A stretch of DNA of 64,000 nt from Isoetes taiwanensis (lineage: Eukaryota > Streptophyta > Lycopodiopsida > Isoetales > Isoetaceae). Numbering within the stretch: the stretch's first letter is position 1; every line of letters begins with the position of its first letter. The notes beneath the pieces are model-generated. The model searched no databases. It was not told where the DNA came from and saw nothing but the letters and a program-made list of their open reading frames with translations. This document shows positions 13,501 to 25,869 of the stretch, piece by piece. Position numbers and translations under genes: made by a program. The stretch lies in contig JAJEKV010000057.1 of NCBI GenBank assembly GCA_021234155.1, positions 1,540,300 to 1,604,299 on the forward strand, written 5' to 3'.

Positions 13501-13960
13501 ACAAGTCTTCAATTTGAATGCTACGTTTCTTTTGACTTGTTTTCTTTCGAATGTTGTATCTTTATTACGTGGATGGGTCTCCTTTCTAATGCTCCAAGGT
13601 AAAGATCGGCTTCTTCAGATTATATCATGTGGACATCCGTAACAAAAGCAATAAAGCCAATAGCTCAAGATTTCCCGTGACCAATAACACTCAAGGAAGA
13701 GATATATTAGATTTCTTGTTGGAACATGAAACGCAATGTAAAGTTGGTATTTCAGATCAGTTTGCATTTCTTCGACCAAATGGGGCATGAACCCTTGGTA
13801 TTCATGTGAGAAATCAAGCCTGTGTGAACTTTTCTCAAATATGTCACTGTGGCATTATCAACCTGGTTCTTGAATATCCAGGGCTGTCTTCATTGCATCA
13901 GATAGCAGAAAACTGTTCCATCTTAAAACTATCTGCAGCCCCACTCAGATGTACTAAATT
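10593..13960. other. Intergenic, with one degenerate repeat pair
   Basis: No gene recognised. A segment of about 50 bp around 11308-11350 (AATAATAGCCTGC...) is repeated imperfectly at 11485-11538 (AATAATAGCTTGC...), 177 bp apart. A T-run of about 18 lies at 12811-12829. Sequence next to 10593 must contain the promoter of the DUF2431 gene but no motif stood out. Frames such as 11265-11525 and 13049-13276 have no family resemblance. Confidence 0.5.
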
Positions 13961-13997
13961 TCGCCAACAGAACCTGACAAAAAAGGCCTTGTCTAAC

Positions 13998-14242
13998 TGA
14001 TAGAATCCAGTGGGCTCATGAAGAATGCAAAGAAAGATGCAAGATACAAGCGCAAGCTAACCAATGCTATGTGGAGCGAATCACTCGTATGAGACTTGAC
14101 TCTGGCTAATATATGAAGTGCCATGTCAGCAGCAACAAATGATGACTAGCGTGCAAGCGTGCAGTGTGCCAGGTCAGCAAGCGTGACTACAGGCGTGCAG
14201 TGTGCCTAGTCATCATAACACATAGAATACAATATTCTAACA
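13998..14242 (-). repeat. 3' LTR of the gag-only element
   Basis: 245 bp, starting TGATAGAATCC and ending TATTCTAACA in plus orientation. Nearly identical to 16635-16879. Preceded by the duplication CTAAC. Confidence 0.95.
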
Positions 14243-14252
14243 TCCCCCCTGA
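14243..14252 (-). other. Polypurine tract of the gag-only element
   Basis: On the minus strand TCAGGGGGGA abuts the 3' LTR, the expected place and composition for plus-strand priming. A second G-run of similar sequence lies just inside at about 14272-14281. Confidence 0.75.
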
Positions 14253-14473
14253 TGACTAGCACACGTAGAATCATCCCCCCTGAGGACAAACACTGCTGCA
14301 AACTCAAAACACCTGTAGAAGAGTTCAGCATATGGAGTAGAGTGAGCCACAAAAGTAGCCATGCTGGCCACGAAATATTGGTCTTAAACCAAATTTTTCT
14401 GCCCCTGTACCATTCTCTACACTTGTCCTGTGACCCTACTGAGAAGTGCATGCCCTTGCTTGAGCACTTTAAT

Positions 14474-15742
14474 TTAAAAAACTGAAACTGCTCTGCCAAG
14501 ATTTTTTGCAGAAGGAAATTTCAAACAATCGTGCATAACACCTATATGTGCCCGTCCTGTTCCCTTGCTCATCTCAGAGATTAAAATCTGCTCATGCGTT
14601 TGAAACTGCCCTTGGAATAAATGAGGACTATTTGCAGCTAAATCATGACTAGAAATCAGATTTGAAGATTTAAGTAACTCAAGAGCAACGAGAACTTGAT
14701 TTCTCAAATGCAAGCATCTGTAACTGACCTTTAGCCTATTGGTTAATCCTCCAATACCAGGGTAAGAAATATACCCCAAATAATCATCCAAATTAGAATG
14801 ATCCTCCACTTTCCCATCATGTGTGCAAGCAAATGGAATATGTAGATGAATATAAAGTGGAAAATCGACTTCATGTTTACTAACCTTAGTGATTATGGAA
14901 CTAAAACCAGCATTCTGCTCATATATATCCATCCAAGGAAGTTGAAGAACCAACTCATCTTTGAAATCTGCAGTATACACTTGATGCTCAAATATTTCAT
15001 CCCTATGCTGATGCAGACAAGCCACATGCAAATCATCTTGTTCAGATTCAACTATAACATCTTGGTGTTGTTCCAAATCTGTAGATGCTGCTATTTCCAT
15101 AAATTCTGTTGTTTCACTTAAACTGGTCTGTAATTTCATTATTCTCAAGAAGACAAGTGCTGTCTAACATTTCATACTGCAGATCCAGATCAGAGAATAT
15201 AGATGGAGAAATACCTTTACAAGATTGGAAACTCGTGTTAGCAGCAGGAAGGAGATCTGATTGGTCCAATACTTGAGCATTGCCCATAGATATAGCCTCT
15301 TCCAAAATGTTTCGAGACAACTAGAATCAGATGTAAAATCATGGATCTCAGGAACTGGAAGCATACAATTAGATCTGTCAGAACTAACAGTCAAAGAAGA
15401 TTCCAGCCTCTTTTCCTTTTCCTTTGTCTGTTGCTTCTTCTTGTGTTGATTATCCTGCCCGAATTCAGATCTCAAGTAGTCCCAGAGCTCTTGGAAACTA
15501 CAAAATGTAGCTTGCCAAATCTTTAAACTCAAAGGATATTCTATAGTTAGCTTTATAGATTTTGAAACTAGATAGTCCTTATCAAGAGTAATCTCAGAAA
15601 GATGTTGTCCTCTTGCAACATGCCACAGATCTTGTGAAAGTAAAGCCCAGGTCATGTGAAATCTCCATTCTTCATAGTTCTGACCATTTAGAAACTTATC
15701 TTTCAGCGGAGCTACAATCTCGTACAACCCATCTTGAATCAT
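14474..15742 (-). CDS. Copia-type gag-like protein of the non-autonomous element
   Basis: From the ATG at 15742 the frame gives a Copia gag N-terminus with the typical segment FLNGQNYEEWRFHMTWAL followed by a W..L...F region (SFQELWDYLRSEF) and a Lys/Glu-rich stretch. That frame meets a single TAG at 15166-15164 and then stays open to 14474. Between about 15320 and 15130 another minus frame (ILEEAISMGNAQVL to NNEITDQF) reads much more like protein than the first frame, so two compensating one-base shifts appear to separate three blocks. No CCHC zinc knuckle is visible. Either the gene is damaged or the downstream part is not translated as one product. Confidence 0.6.
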
Positions 15743-16621
15743 TATAAACTCCTAAATCTAATCAGCTTCTTTGTGACAAATATCTCTAACACAGTAGACA
15801 ATACTGACTTAAATCTTCTCAAGACCCAGAGACAACGGCTTTGCTCTTCAAGAAACTAGAAATGAAGAGTAAAACAACTCCACTGTATTTCTGTGCACTT
15901 GTTTACGAACAACTGTGCAACCCGACCAACAAAAATAGATCGTACCTTTTTCTTTTAAGCCACGAACTAAGAAATAACTCCAACAAAATAACTCCGATCC
16001 AAAAATAACTCCAGCATGCAATATTGGTTTCTCTTTTACCAAAAACAGAGTCAATGGCACAAATCCAGACTCCAAATACGCTAAGCTTCCTTCGGATCTA
16101 CCATTCCGGCTCCAATTGTCACACAACTCTAATTGAAAAGTCAATTCCGTCAGATGCTCACCCAACAAGAGATCCGACAATATCTACTCCAGCAAACTCC
16201 AGATACCAGCAAACCGACCAATCCAAACAACAGATCTGGCTACAAACAAATCTGCAGGTCAAATCCGGCTCTCTACAACCGAAAATGTACAGATCCACAC
16301 ATCTTTGATGACAATTTCCCAATGCCAAGACAATCTTGTCTTACGATCACCCTTTCTTGCAAACAAACCCTAATGCTTGCAGATTGCAGCCAGTTCTTGG
16401 CTTGTCAAGGCAAATCCGCCTTTCAGCTAATTGATCTTGCAAGAAACTCTTGCCAAGAAATCAGCTCGAATTCCTCCGATTCAGATTACACCAGGATGCT
16501 GCCTATGTCAATCTAATCCAACCCTTGAAAGCTTGGCTCCTAAAGCAAAACTTTCTTGAAAATTTTTGCTGATCAAAACCAAAAACCAGATCGATCCTAC
16601 ACTCTCTTCCTTCTTCATGTA

Positions 16622-16634
16622 GGCTCTGATACCA
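16622..16634 (-). other. Primer-binding site (initiator-Met tRNA)
   Basis: Minus strand TGGTATCAGAGCC starts at the first base after the 5' LTR, the standard Copia primer site in plants. Confidence 0.95.
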
Positions 16635-16879
16635 TGATAGAATCCAGTGGGCTCATGAAGAATGCAAAGAAAGATGCAAGATACAAGCGCAAGCTAACCA
16701 ATGCTATGTGGAGCGAATCACTCGTATGAGGCTTGACTCTGGCTAATATATGAAGTGCCATGTCAGCAGCAACAAATGATGACTAGCGTGCAAGCGTGCA
16801 GTGTGCCAGGTCAGCAAGCGTGACTACAGGCGTGCAGTGTGCCTAGTCATCATAACACATAGAATACAATATTCTAACA
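16635..16879 (-). repeat. 5' LTR of the gag-only element
   Basis: 245 bp, one visible difference from the 3' LTR. Followed by the target duplication CTAAC at 16880-16884 and then the continuing LRR frame. Confidence 0.95.
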
Positions 16880-17000
16880 CTAACAACATATTGAATGGAA
16901 CAATACCATCTGTTGTTGGAAATCTGACCTTCCATACTGATTTGCTTCTTAACAACAACAATCTGCATGGTGAGATAATTCCTGAGTTTGGGAAATGGGG

Positions 17001-17514
17001 AAGATTGCTACTGCTACTGGATGGTGCTGAACCCATTGCACTGCTTGCTTTCCAAAACTATCATGCTCGTGTCCTTTATTAGTTGCCAATATGAATTCAG
17101 GTAAACTACTGGATGGTGCTGAAGGAACCATGATGCTGTTCTCATTCAATTGAACAGAATCTAGCATATCAAGTAAGGCATCTAATTCTGCCTCTGCAGC
17201 AGCAGGCTGAAATGATGCCAAACTGGAACTCATATTCATCGTTTGAAATTGCAATGCTCTGACCTCATTGCTTGTTCGTTTGTATGTAAGAATCAAGATA
17301 AAGAAGGTAAGACTTATCCAAATAATTTAAGGACCACTGTAGCAGCAGATCCACTTAGATTATTGTCACTTAGATTTTTACTGCTTTCATCCAGCAGATC
17401 CACTTAGATTATTACTGCTTTTAAAGCTTTTTCAAGTGATATAATTTTTGCTGTAAATTTCCAAGTTTTAACACCATGTTTTACATTTTGTTTGCTTTTT
17501 ATGGGTAGGTTTAT
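17001..17514. other. Junction region between LRR remnant and transposase gene
   Basis: The minus frame at 16949-17296 includes an acidic segment (AEAELDALLDMLDSVQ) of unknown family, possibly a gene fragment. At 17341-17418 the phrase GCAGATCCACTTAGATTATT occurs twice, 45 bp apart, just 5' of the transposase reading frame. Confidence 0.4.
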
Positions 17515-20500
17515 ATGGCAGACCCAGGAACATTCTTCATCCTCCTTGACGAAGGCAATGGCAAGTCAAAGGAGATTGGTTTTGTGAATGCAAGGGCTTC
17601 TTGCACATATGCTGAATTGCGCAAGGAGATTGATTGTTTTGGGTTGGAGGCTTTAGTTGATCATGCATATGTGTTTTTAGGAGAACGTACTCTATCATTG
17701 TCACAGCGGCAAGAGCAGCGCCATAAACCAAAGGATAACGATGTCTTAGTGAGAATTATTGAGGAACATGCAGCAAAGAGGCCTAGGATTAGTGGAGATG
17801 AGGATGACATGTTAAGCATTGATATGACAACCCTATGTGGTAAGGATGCAGAAGTGGGACCTGTGCAAGATGAGCTGACTTGCATTTCCAGCTCTGAAAA
17901 TCGTTTAAGGTTAAAATTGGCAACCAAAGGGGAAGTTCGCAAATGGACCAAGAATGTTATGAATACTAAGGCAAAGCTGAAAAATATGGGTAGATCAGAC
18001 CGTTTTGAGTTAATGTCATGCGATGAGAATGGAAAAGCTATTTTCTACCTTTGGTGCAATGAGTGCAATTGCAAATATGGCAGAGGAGGACCTGACACAT
18101 TGGGTAATTTTATGCGTGCTCACTGTAAAAGCAAACTTCATGAAGAGAAATATCAGTGAAATTTGAGAGAGCAAAGTCAAGAAATTGCTAACCCTGAGGA
18201 TATGGTTGAGCGACATAAAGCTCTAGTTGAAGAATGCTTGATGAATGAGGTTGCAGCATTTGAGTTGTATGAACCAAGTGTTGCAAGCTACTCTAACCTG
18301 AACAATATCTGTATTGTTTGTCTTCCTTGTAAAAAGACAAAAAAAACTATTTCCATCAACTGGATCACTTGCAACAAATATGAGAGAACATGTTCTTGGT
18401 AAAACAAGGCCGGTCGTCCACCTGCTATTGAAGATCCACGCCAACGTAGTCTTCTTCCTTTCGTGACAAGAGGCAAGGATCTCATGTTTTCGTATTCTTT
18501 ATTTGTTCATGTTATTCTATTTAATTGTTTAACATAGTTTAACAAAAGGTAAGGATCACATGTTTTTTCATTCTTTAAAACTACTTTAATTGTTTGACAC
18601 TATGATATGCAACTTGCAGCTATAACCTCGGGAACAAAGGATCCAAGTACATCTGCCATTTCTCGTGAGTATCATATAATCTATGTCAATATACCTTTAA
18701 TTTTTTGTTCTTATGCTATAGTTCTAGCCTCCGCCATCTCAACTGCAGGAAGTACGTCATTGGCATGCTTATGTTGGGGATATTGGCAAATGCAATATCA
18801 ATACAAATCTGGTATTAAAAGCTTAGGCATTCTTGGATGACTCCAAAAGTGGAGTTTAATTGGTATTGCTTAACCAAAGCTGGTTATAGAATTTAGCAAT
18901 GTTGAAGAGCACATTAGTGTTAATGGAACGTTTAGGCATGTAAATTGCAAGAGGATTTGTCTTGATGGTAGTGCATTTCCAAATTACCAGTGCTCTTTAT
19001 GTGCATCAATACCCAAAGAGATGGACTTCAGAGCAAGAGTTCTCGTCAAACAGATGACAAGACACCTAGAGGGTTTAGGACAACAGAAACAGGGATCCGA
19101 GTTGATTATTTAACGCATACAGAAACATTAGAGATTGCACAAACCGCAAGACTAGAGAGACTTAAAGATGAAAAGGGAATTGTTATTTAGCAAAATAAGA
19201 ATTGTTGCACTTTCAAGAAGAGCAAGATCCTTACGTGACACCCTAGCAGAATCTATGAACCGCAAGGACGTGAGAAAGTTTTGTTCTGATATAGCTGAGG
19301 CACACTCGCAAGGAAAGTTTGATGGAAAACCAGCACTATGGGATTTTTTGACAGACATTGCACAAAATATCATAAGACCTGGGCATAAAAGATGGTACAA
19401 AGAAACCACGAAGCAGCTTTTTGAAACAATAAAGATTTGGGGTGGTAGAAGGATGCATAACTTTCTATCAATAAATTTTGGTGGTCCAAGCATATACACG
19501 ACAATGAGATCAACACGCAAGAACTTCATTTATAGAGTGGGGATAAATGAGGCCACATTTGTGCATTTAGCAAAAACATATGGCAAGCACATGACTGACC
19601 TGAACCTAAATTTTGGTAGTGTGCCAGTTCTTGTGGCTGAGGATGAGACCGTTGTTAGACGAGCTGTACGTTGGGTTGCTAGGGATGATGCATTAATTGG
19701 TTTTTGTGGGAATAGTTTAGATCATAAATGTGATGCATCATTTGTGATAGAAGTTGGTTGTAGTGCCACGGGTTATGATGTTATTGTACGAGCATTTGAA
19801 GAGAATGTTGTTGCGCATTATGCAAGAGTATTTATGGTGAACCCTTTGCACGTGAAACTCCCAAAGCTTGTTCTTGCTATCCAACTAACTTGCAACAGGT
19901 TTTCTCATGTTGATGTAAGAACACAATGGGAGAGGATAGAAGAGCTATGGGATAAACATTTAAGAACTATATTGGGTCCCTTATTGGGACATAGCTCTGA
20001 TGGTGATGCACGTCGTAGAGCTTGCATGGTTGAAGACTATACATTATTGAAGGGGAAAGATGGGCAAGATAAGTGTTATAGAATACCTTGGGAAGGGTGG
20101 GTCTTTACCGCAAGTGTAAGTGCTAGTGGTGACATTTATGGTTTACATGATCCGGATTTTATCCATAATGGAAAGAAGCTAATTAACCCATTGGATAATG
20201 CATCGAGAAGGTTGTATTTGGGCAATGAGCTTGTCACTTTAAATGACATTTGGCATGTCTATAAGATATGTGAAGGACATGGCTTGGAAATTGGAGATGT
20301 CGAGTGGAATGATAGAAAAATTGGAGGTCAGCCCAAAGATTAGCATCACGAAAGGTTCAAACTTGCTTGAAGGACATTAGGGAAGGAAAATATGGCTTGC
20401 CAATGCGAACAATTGGAACTGAAATATACTTGTCCATTGTTGCAATGTACATTGACATTTTTCTATCTCCACACATGGATTTATATTCGCGCATCAAATC

Positions 20501-22125
20501 TGCCTCAACTATATCCTTCTTCTTCAGGCAAGTTTTTAGATACATCTTGTTTTAGTAATCCTTTACTCTTATCGTGTGTAATTGACATAATCATATGATT
20601 TTAGATTGTGGAGATTGTGGATTTTGAGACATGGCACATACAATTTGAGCAAGAACTTTATCATTGTAGACGCTTATAGATGTACAACTTTCATGCCACT
20701 ATATGTCGTCGCTTGTAGAAAGTATTTTAGATAATTGTGATTACTTATCACTTCCACTAGATCATACTGGATCAGATGCATGTGAGAATTTTTTCTCTAA
20801 AGTTGGTGGAATGGTTAGAAATGAAAGATCATACGATGGCGCAGATTTGTTAGAAAGTGCAAGTGCATTAAACCAAGTGGCTGAATTTGAAGCTTTATCA
20901 AATTTGATTTTTCCTCCTACACATGCCAAGCAAGAAAATATATGGCATAAATTGGAGAGACGTGTTGAGATGATGGGAAGGATATAAAATCTGATCTCGT
21001 GACTATACTTTGGTCAAAACGGATGATCAAATAATTATTGCACTGAAAGAAGGTTTTTTATATGCCAAAGAATTGTGTGCCATTGTAGGTATTGGTTATG
21101 ATGAAACAGATATGACTTGGTGGGAGAAACCATGGGCTTTAGAGGACTTCTTTCACAAGGATTACTTCAAGCAAATGCAGGTTGATAATTTTGAAGATGA
21201 GAGTGACATTATCAATGAAGGGGCCATTGATAATATTGTGCATGATCTAGAAGAAGATGGTACAATTTGTTCACAGTTAGAAATGCAACATGTGTTTGAT
21301 GATATGCTAGATGAAAGGGAACTTGGAAAGAATACTAAAGTTGACAGGAATGTGGTAGTGGATGGTAAGATAATTTGCAAGGCAACTTTGGTTAGCCACT
21401 TGAATGGTAGCCCTTGGCTTTCAAAGGATAGGTTGACCAAGGTGAAGAATCAAGGGTATGAAACTATGGACAAAAAATTAAATGCCGTGACTACACTTGG
21501 GATTGGATCCGATTGTGCAAAGGTATTTTGAACTTGAAGTTGAACCTAAAGGCAATGGTAAGAAGCGAAAGAAAAAGGATCTCAAGGAAACAAAAGCTGT
21601 TTGGTATGCAGGTAGAGTTTTGAGTATGAGACGAAAAGTTGGTAAGTCATGGAAAGAAAGTAGAGAGCCGATTGACTTAAGTAATCGACCTACATGTCCT
21701 ATGGAGATTAACCTTGCTTGGTACAATTTTCACGAGGATGCAAAAAACAAGCTTCAATGGTTTACTTATGATCTATCTGATAGCCAGCCCATTTCACTTG
21801 ATTCAATAATTTCGCTCGCGTGCTTAACTTATGATGCACAAACAAATAGATATAGTTTAGAAAGAGAAGATAAAGTGCTTTTTGATAGCTTTGTGGCCAA
21901 TCAAATAAAAGGTTTGTTTTTATATTTATTTTAATAGTTTCTTTAATTTTTAATATATTGATTAACTTGGTGTGTGTTTTATTTTTGCAGTGACAAAGGG
22001 AAGAACAAGGTTGCTTAGTCTTTGGCCAAGTATAAACAAAATTTTGGATTATGCCATGTTGTGTGCATGTTATCTATTGCTTCATGCTACCTCAATGCCA
22101 CTTTAGTTGGATGTCATGATTTTCT
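17515..22125 (+). pseudogene. Decayed DNA transposase (RNase-H-like, hAT/P-like motif), unassigned superfamily
   Basis: Consecutive plus-strand pieces: 17515-18159 and 18163-18402 (same frame, one TGA between them), about 18870-19020, 19050-20343, 20345-20555, 20605-20700, 20703-20987, 21010-21531, 21497-21911, then a spliced tail after an intron at about 21912-21990 to the TAG at 22125. The first piece ends in a zinc-finger-like segment (WCNECNC ... AHCKSKLH; C-x2-C and H-x5-H). A second cysteine-rich segment (CKRICLDGSAF, YQCSLCASIP) precedes the core. The core has acidic VAEDETVVRR, then HSSDGDARRRACM, then HTGSDACENFFSKVGGM; the last matches the E-x-x-F-S block that bears the catalytic Glu in hAT and resembles the P-element end. 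Stops and shifts show it is dead. Terminal inverted repeats were not found by eye. Confidence 0.65.
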
Positions 22126-25100
22126 TGGGTTGTAAAAACTATGGTTTTGAGTGAATCACATGGTATTTGCATATGATTACTAAAGCTTAATGTTTTGAGA
22201 TGTGAAGGAGAACGTGAGACTCATATGAGCAAACATTATCAAATATGATACTTCAATTCAGTATACATATTGGGGGTATATGTAATGTTCACAAAAAGGT
22301 CGTATGCAGGGGTTTTAATTGATAAATGACGATATAAAATTGGGAGGGGGTATATGCATGCAAAATTTGAAAATCGATGGTAGGATTTTTTATTAAAAAG
22401 TGTCGATATAGGGGTTTTTACAACCCTATGTACGCAGTGGCATATCCCCATAGGATAGGTGCACCCCCCGCACTCTCCCTTTCATGTTATAATATCTCCG
22501 CAATCAGACTAAATCGAATCAGAACTCTCTCTGCAGATAAAAAAATCGCAATTTGAATCATACTACCATATTCAATAAATGATCACAGGTTTCAATTCCT
22601 TTTTGCATGATGTAACTTCGCTACTTATTGCAACTTACGGACTCTAGCAACAAACTTATGTTCTCCTTTCGAGAATAACCTAATTTACTCTTCAGATGCT
22701 TTTTTGAGTTATTTTGAGTCTGATGTTTTTTCTTTTCTTATCTTACCTTATCTTTTTGTTAAAGAGCGTGATTTTTGTATTTACCATAATAAGGTATGAC
22801 ACGAAATAGAAAAAAAAGGGAGTTAATAATTCCCTTACCTGCGAATGTAACCTTTCAAATATGGAAGGTGTTATTTGCGGGGATATAGCAAGTCTAAGGC
22901 AACATTTAAATTACGAGCAGTAATGCATAAAGCACAAGCTATACAAAGCGTGAGAAATCTTAGAGAGAAAATGCTATGTGATTTATCTATGAACCGCAAA
23001 TCTAAACCTATAATCCAAATGATAACCGAAGTGTATAGTTTGATTCAGAGCCACCGATGGGGGATCGAACTGAAATAAAGGAGCATGGAAAATTGTATGA
23101 GGGAGGGGCCACTCCAATAAAGGAATGATACCAAGAAAAGGGCCTAATACCTTGATTTAGCTTTCGGAAAAGAAGGAATGAAGGGTTTTTTTTCACTGAG
23201 GGTGTGCCGATCCACAGAATATTAGACCATTCATGAGCAAATGAGTATAACCAAGGGTGGATGTTTTGAACCGGCTCTAATTCTGCCGCAGACAAAAATG
23301 TTCTCTATGAAAATAATACACTTCTAAAAATAGAAAATTGTTGCTCATCTTAAAGCAAATGGTCCGTAACAAACATTTGATAGCCATGCAACATGTAAAG
23401 ATGCATTTTAATAAGAGCATCCCGACAAATTGGATGAAACATCACAGAGATTGATGATTAGATAACTTCGGGCATCTTCTCGACAAAGGTCAGCAACTTG
23501 TGGCTTGCAATAGTGCTTGAATATAGTTGTTGGTTGAACTCTATAAGAACTAAGGGGATCAACAGCTAGATTTATTTCATTGCAAGTAAAGAAAATTGAA
23601 GAACCAACAAAATGCGTGATAACATTCCGAACGGTTGTCAAAATTATCTTGAGCTTTTGTTTATGAGCCATGACAATTTTGGAAATTTCAATCCGCCAAG
23701 CCACTTTCATCTAGGTAATGTCGATACCGCATTAGACAAAGAAACTCTATTTCTATGCAATCAAACAATCGAAAGTGAGATTTGTCGGATAAATTAAGAA
23801 ATTTATGAGAATCAGTAAGAAGGTATGTAAGGAAAGAATTATTGCCAATATTGTATCCTTTGTCTCTAAGGTATGTTTTCAATCAAGACTAAAATTCATG
23901 AATGGCTAGACAACGTAAAAATATGTTGAGTAATCTCAATACTACTTCTCCACAACTTATAAACAGGATCAATTTGACCATTACAAATTCTATGGTTCAG
24001 ATTTTGGTTTGAGGGCGGTTCATGATGAAGAGCTTTTGAACAAAAATTTGAATTCGGGGCTGAGCATAGCTTTTCCAGAAGATTTAAGAATACCAAGAAG
24101 GTATCTCTAAGTGATCTAAAAGACATTGCAAATGAGTATTAGGTTTAATGGAGGCTATAACAACATATGCTTTTCCTTAAGGTTGACCAATCCATCATTT
24201 CTCCACTTGGTATAGGAAGAGCGAATACCTAGTTAAAAACAGATTTAACTAAAACGTGAACAATATAGAAGGAGCCCCATTCGGCCCACTCAAAGAGATA
24301 TAGGTATGGAAATAGGGGAAAATGTAAAGGAGCTCACTCACGACAGATCGAAAAAATAATACATAGATCTTACAACAGGATTGCAATAAAGTGCAACGTC
24401 GAACAAGTTTTTCTTGGAACAAACCTGCCGGAGGTGCCATAGCCAAGAAAATAGATTGAGCCGAATGAGATGCAAAGGCCATAGGCAAAAGTCCAGGAGG
24501 GCGCCAAAATGATTCGAATCGAGGAATACGGATCCGAAGAGGAAGATGAAAAAATTCAATGGTGGCTCAGTTCAAATTCTTGGCATTCGGCCGACGCCAG
24601 CTATAATCCCGCAAGGGGAGCACAAACTTGAAGGAAACACCGCGATGCGACGTAACATCACGGTGTTCCCCGCACGTAACTCAACCACATCCAAAAATAA
24701 AAAGAAGATATGTACATGCACTTGTCAAATCCCGTTTGGATCTCTTGTTATTCGCTAAATGATTCGTCTTTGATATTGCTCGACCGACGGCAATCGATTC
24801 CCTTGATTTGGACTTGTCAAGTACTTGCGATGTGCCACCTCATACAAGTTTTGCCAAATCCTCGGGCATGTTTAGTATTTCAATTTGCTCTTTTGTTTTT
24901 GCATTTTCTACGGTGAGTTGGCTTTGCACGGGAGCATTTTCATTAACATTTTTCATTCTTTAGGGTGGGAGCATCCATTTGAGCATAACGTGACTTGATT
25001 GAATGTCTAATTCTTTGCTTGGCTATTCCATGTATTTCTATTTTTGCAGTCTATGGTAGCGCCCTTGGCACCATAGGTTTCTTTAGTTGAGGGATGCTCA

Positions 25101-25869
25101 TTTCATAGATTCTTGGTATCTCGTGGAATGCCCTTGAGGGGCTTTTTTGATTGCATTTGTGACTTTAGCTCCTTTATCCCAATTTGTTTCGGTCCTCTAT
25201 TCCCAATCCCTTATTCCATCCATTTCATTATAATCTCCTATTCTTCTCTTTTTGGGTTGCCCCTAGGGGGCAAACCCTCGCTTATGTGGGTATATGGGCA
25301 TATCCAGTATATCTTAAGATATGCCTAGCATATCCGGGTGGATCGCTAAAAATCATTTGGTGCCACATAAGTGCTAGGGTCATCACCCCATTCCTTTCTT
25401 GTGTGATCGAGATCTTTGGATGAGGGGTTTGGTCTTTGGATTATACGGGGGGTGATCTGAGTCTTTGGATCTGAGGGGTTGAGTGGTCTTTGGATTATAT
25501 GGCTCTAGATTCGTTACCATTAGCGTAAAAGATTTTGTATCATGATCAACTACAAGCCTCGATTAATGAGTTCTTTAGCGGTGTACAAAACTTTTACAAA
25601 AGATTAAGCTGATTGTAAAAAAAGCTACAAAAAGCTCAAAAAGCTACTTTGCCCTCGATTTGCACTTCATTCCCATTTTATCAGATTGAACTCGAACTTT
25701 TCAACTCATGTTTTGTGCTATCAAATTCTACGTAATACGGTCTAATTTGGCTTATTTCGTTTCAGTGTGGTGTTGTTTTTCATATGCCTCAACCTTGCAT
25801 TGGTATAAATGAAGTGAGAACGATAGATAGATGAAGTATTATATATGTGAGAACAATAGATAGATCTGA
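22126..25869. other. Intergenic, mostly unrecognised
   Basis: No domain in any frame. Two related short phrases, GGGGGTATATG (near 22271 and 22347) and TAGGGGTTTT/CAGGGGTTTT (near 22312 and 22413), cluster just beyond the transposase gene and may belong to the element's 3' end. Around 24560-24700 there is a small G+C-rich patch without recognisable content. Confidence 0.4.

Larger units (their letters stand above)
13998..16879 (-). mobile_element. Gag-only (TR-GAG-like) Copia-type LTR retrotransposon, 2.88 kb
   Basis: Complete element on the minus strand: identical-length 245-bp LTRs (TG...CA), target duplication CTAAC at 13993-13997 and 16880-16884, a primer-binding site matching initiator-Met tRNA directly inside the 5' LTR, and a purine tract directly inside the 3' LTR. 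The interior of about 2.4 kb holds a Copia-type gag-like protein and downstream frames but no protease, integrase, reverse transcriptase or RNase H motif in any frame. It must therefore have moved with enzymes supplied by another element. One difference between LTRs (A/G in the phrase GAGRCTTGACTC) implies a recent insertion. Confidence 0.9.
13961..17000 (+). pseudogene. Leucine-rich-repeat gene fragment split by an LTR element
   Basis: Left of the inserted element the frame ends ...NLTKKALSN; right of it (16880 on) the same frame continues NILNGTIPSVVGNLT and LLNNNNLHGEI, about two plant-type LRR units of the receptor-kinase kind. The two halves meet exactly at the 5-bp duplication CTAAC. 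Beyond PEFGKWGRL (near 17010) the similarity stops and no transmembrane or kinase segment follows, so this was already a fragment before the insertion. Confidence 0.6.

Noticed and set aside
17515-17740. N-terminal part of the transposase as a ubiquitin-like gene
   Set aside because: The frame runs on into the finger and core segments, so it is part of the transposase gene.
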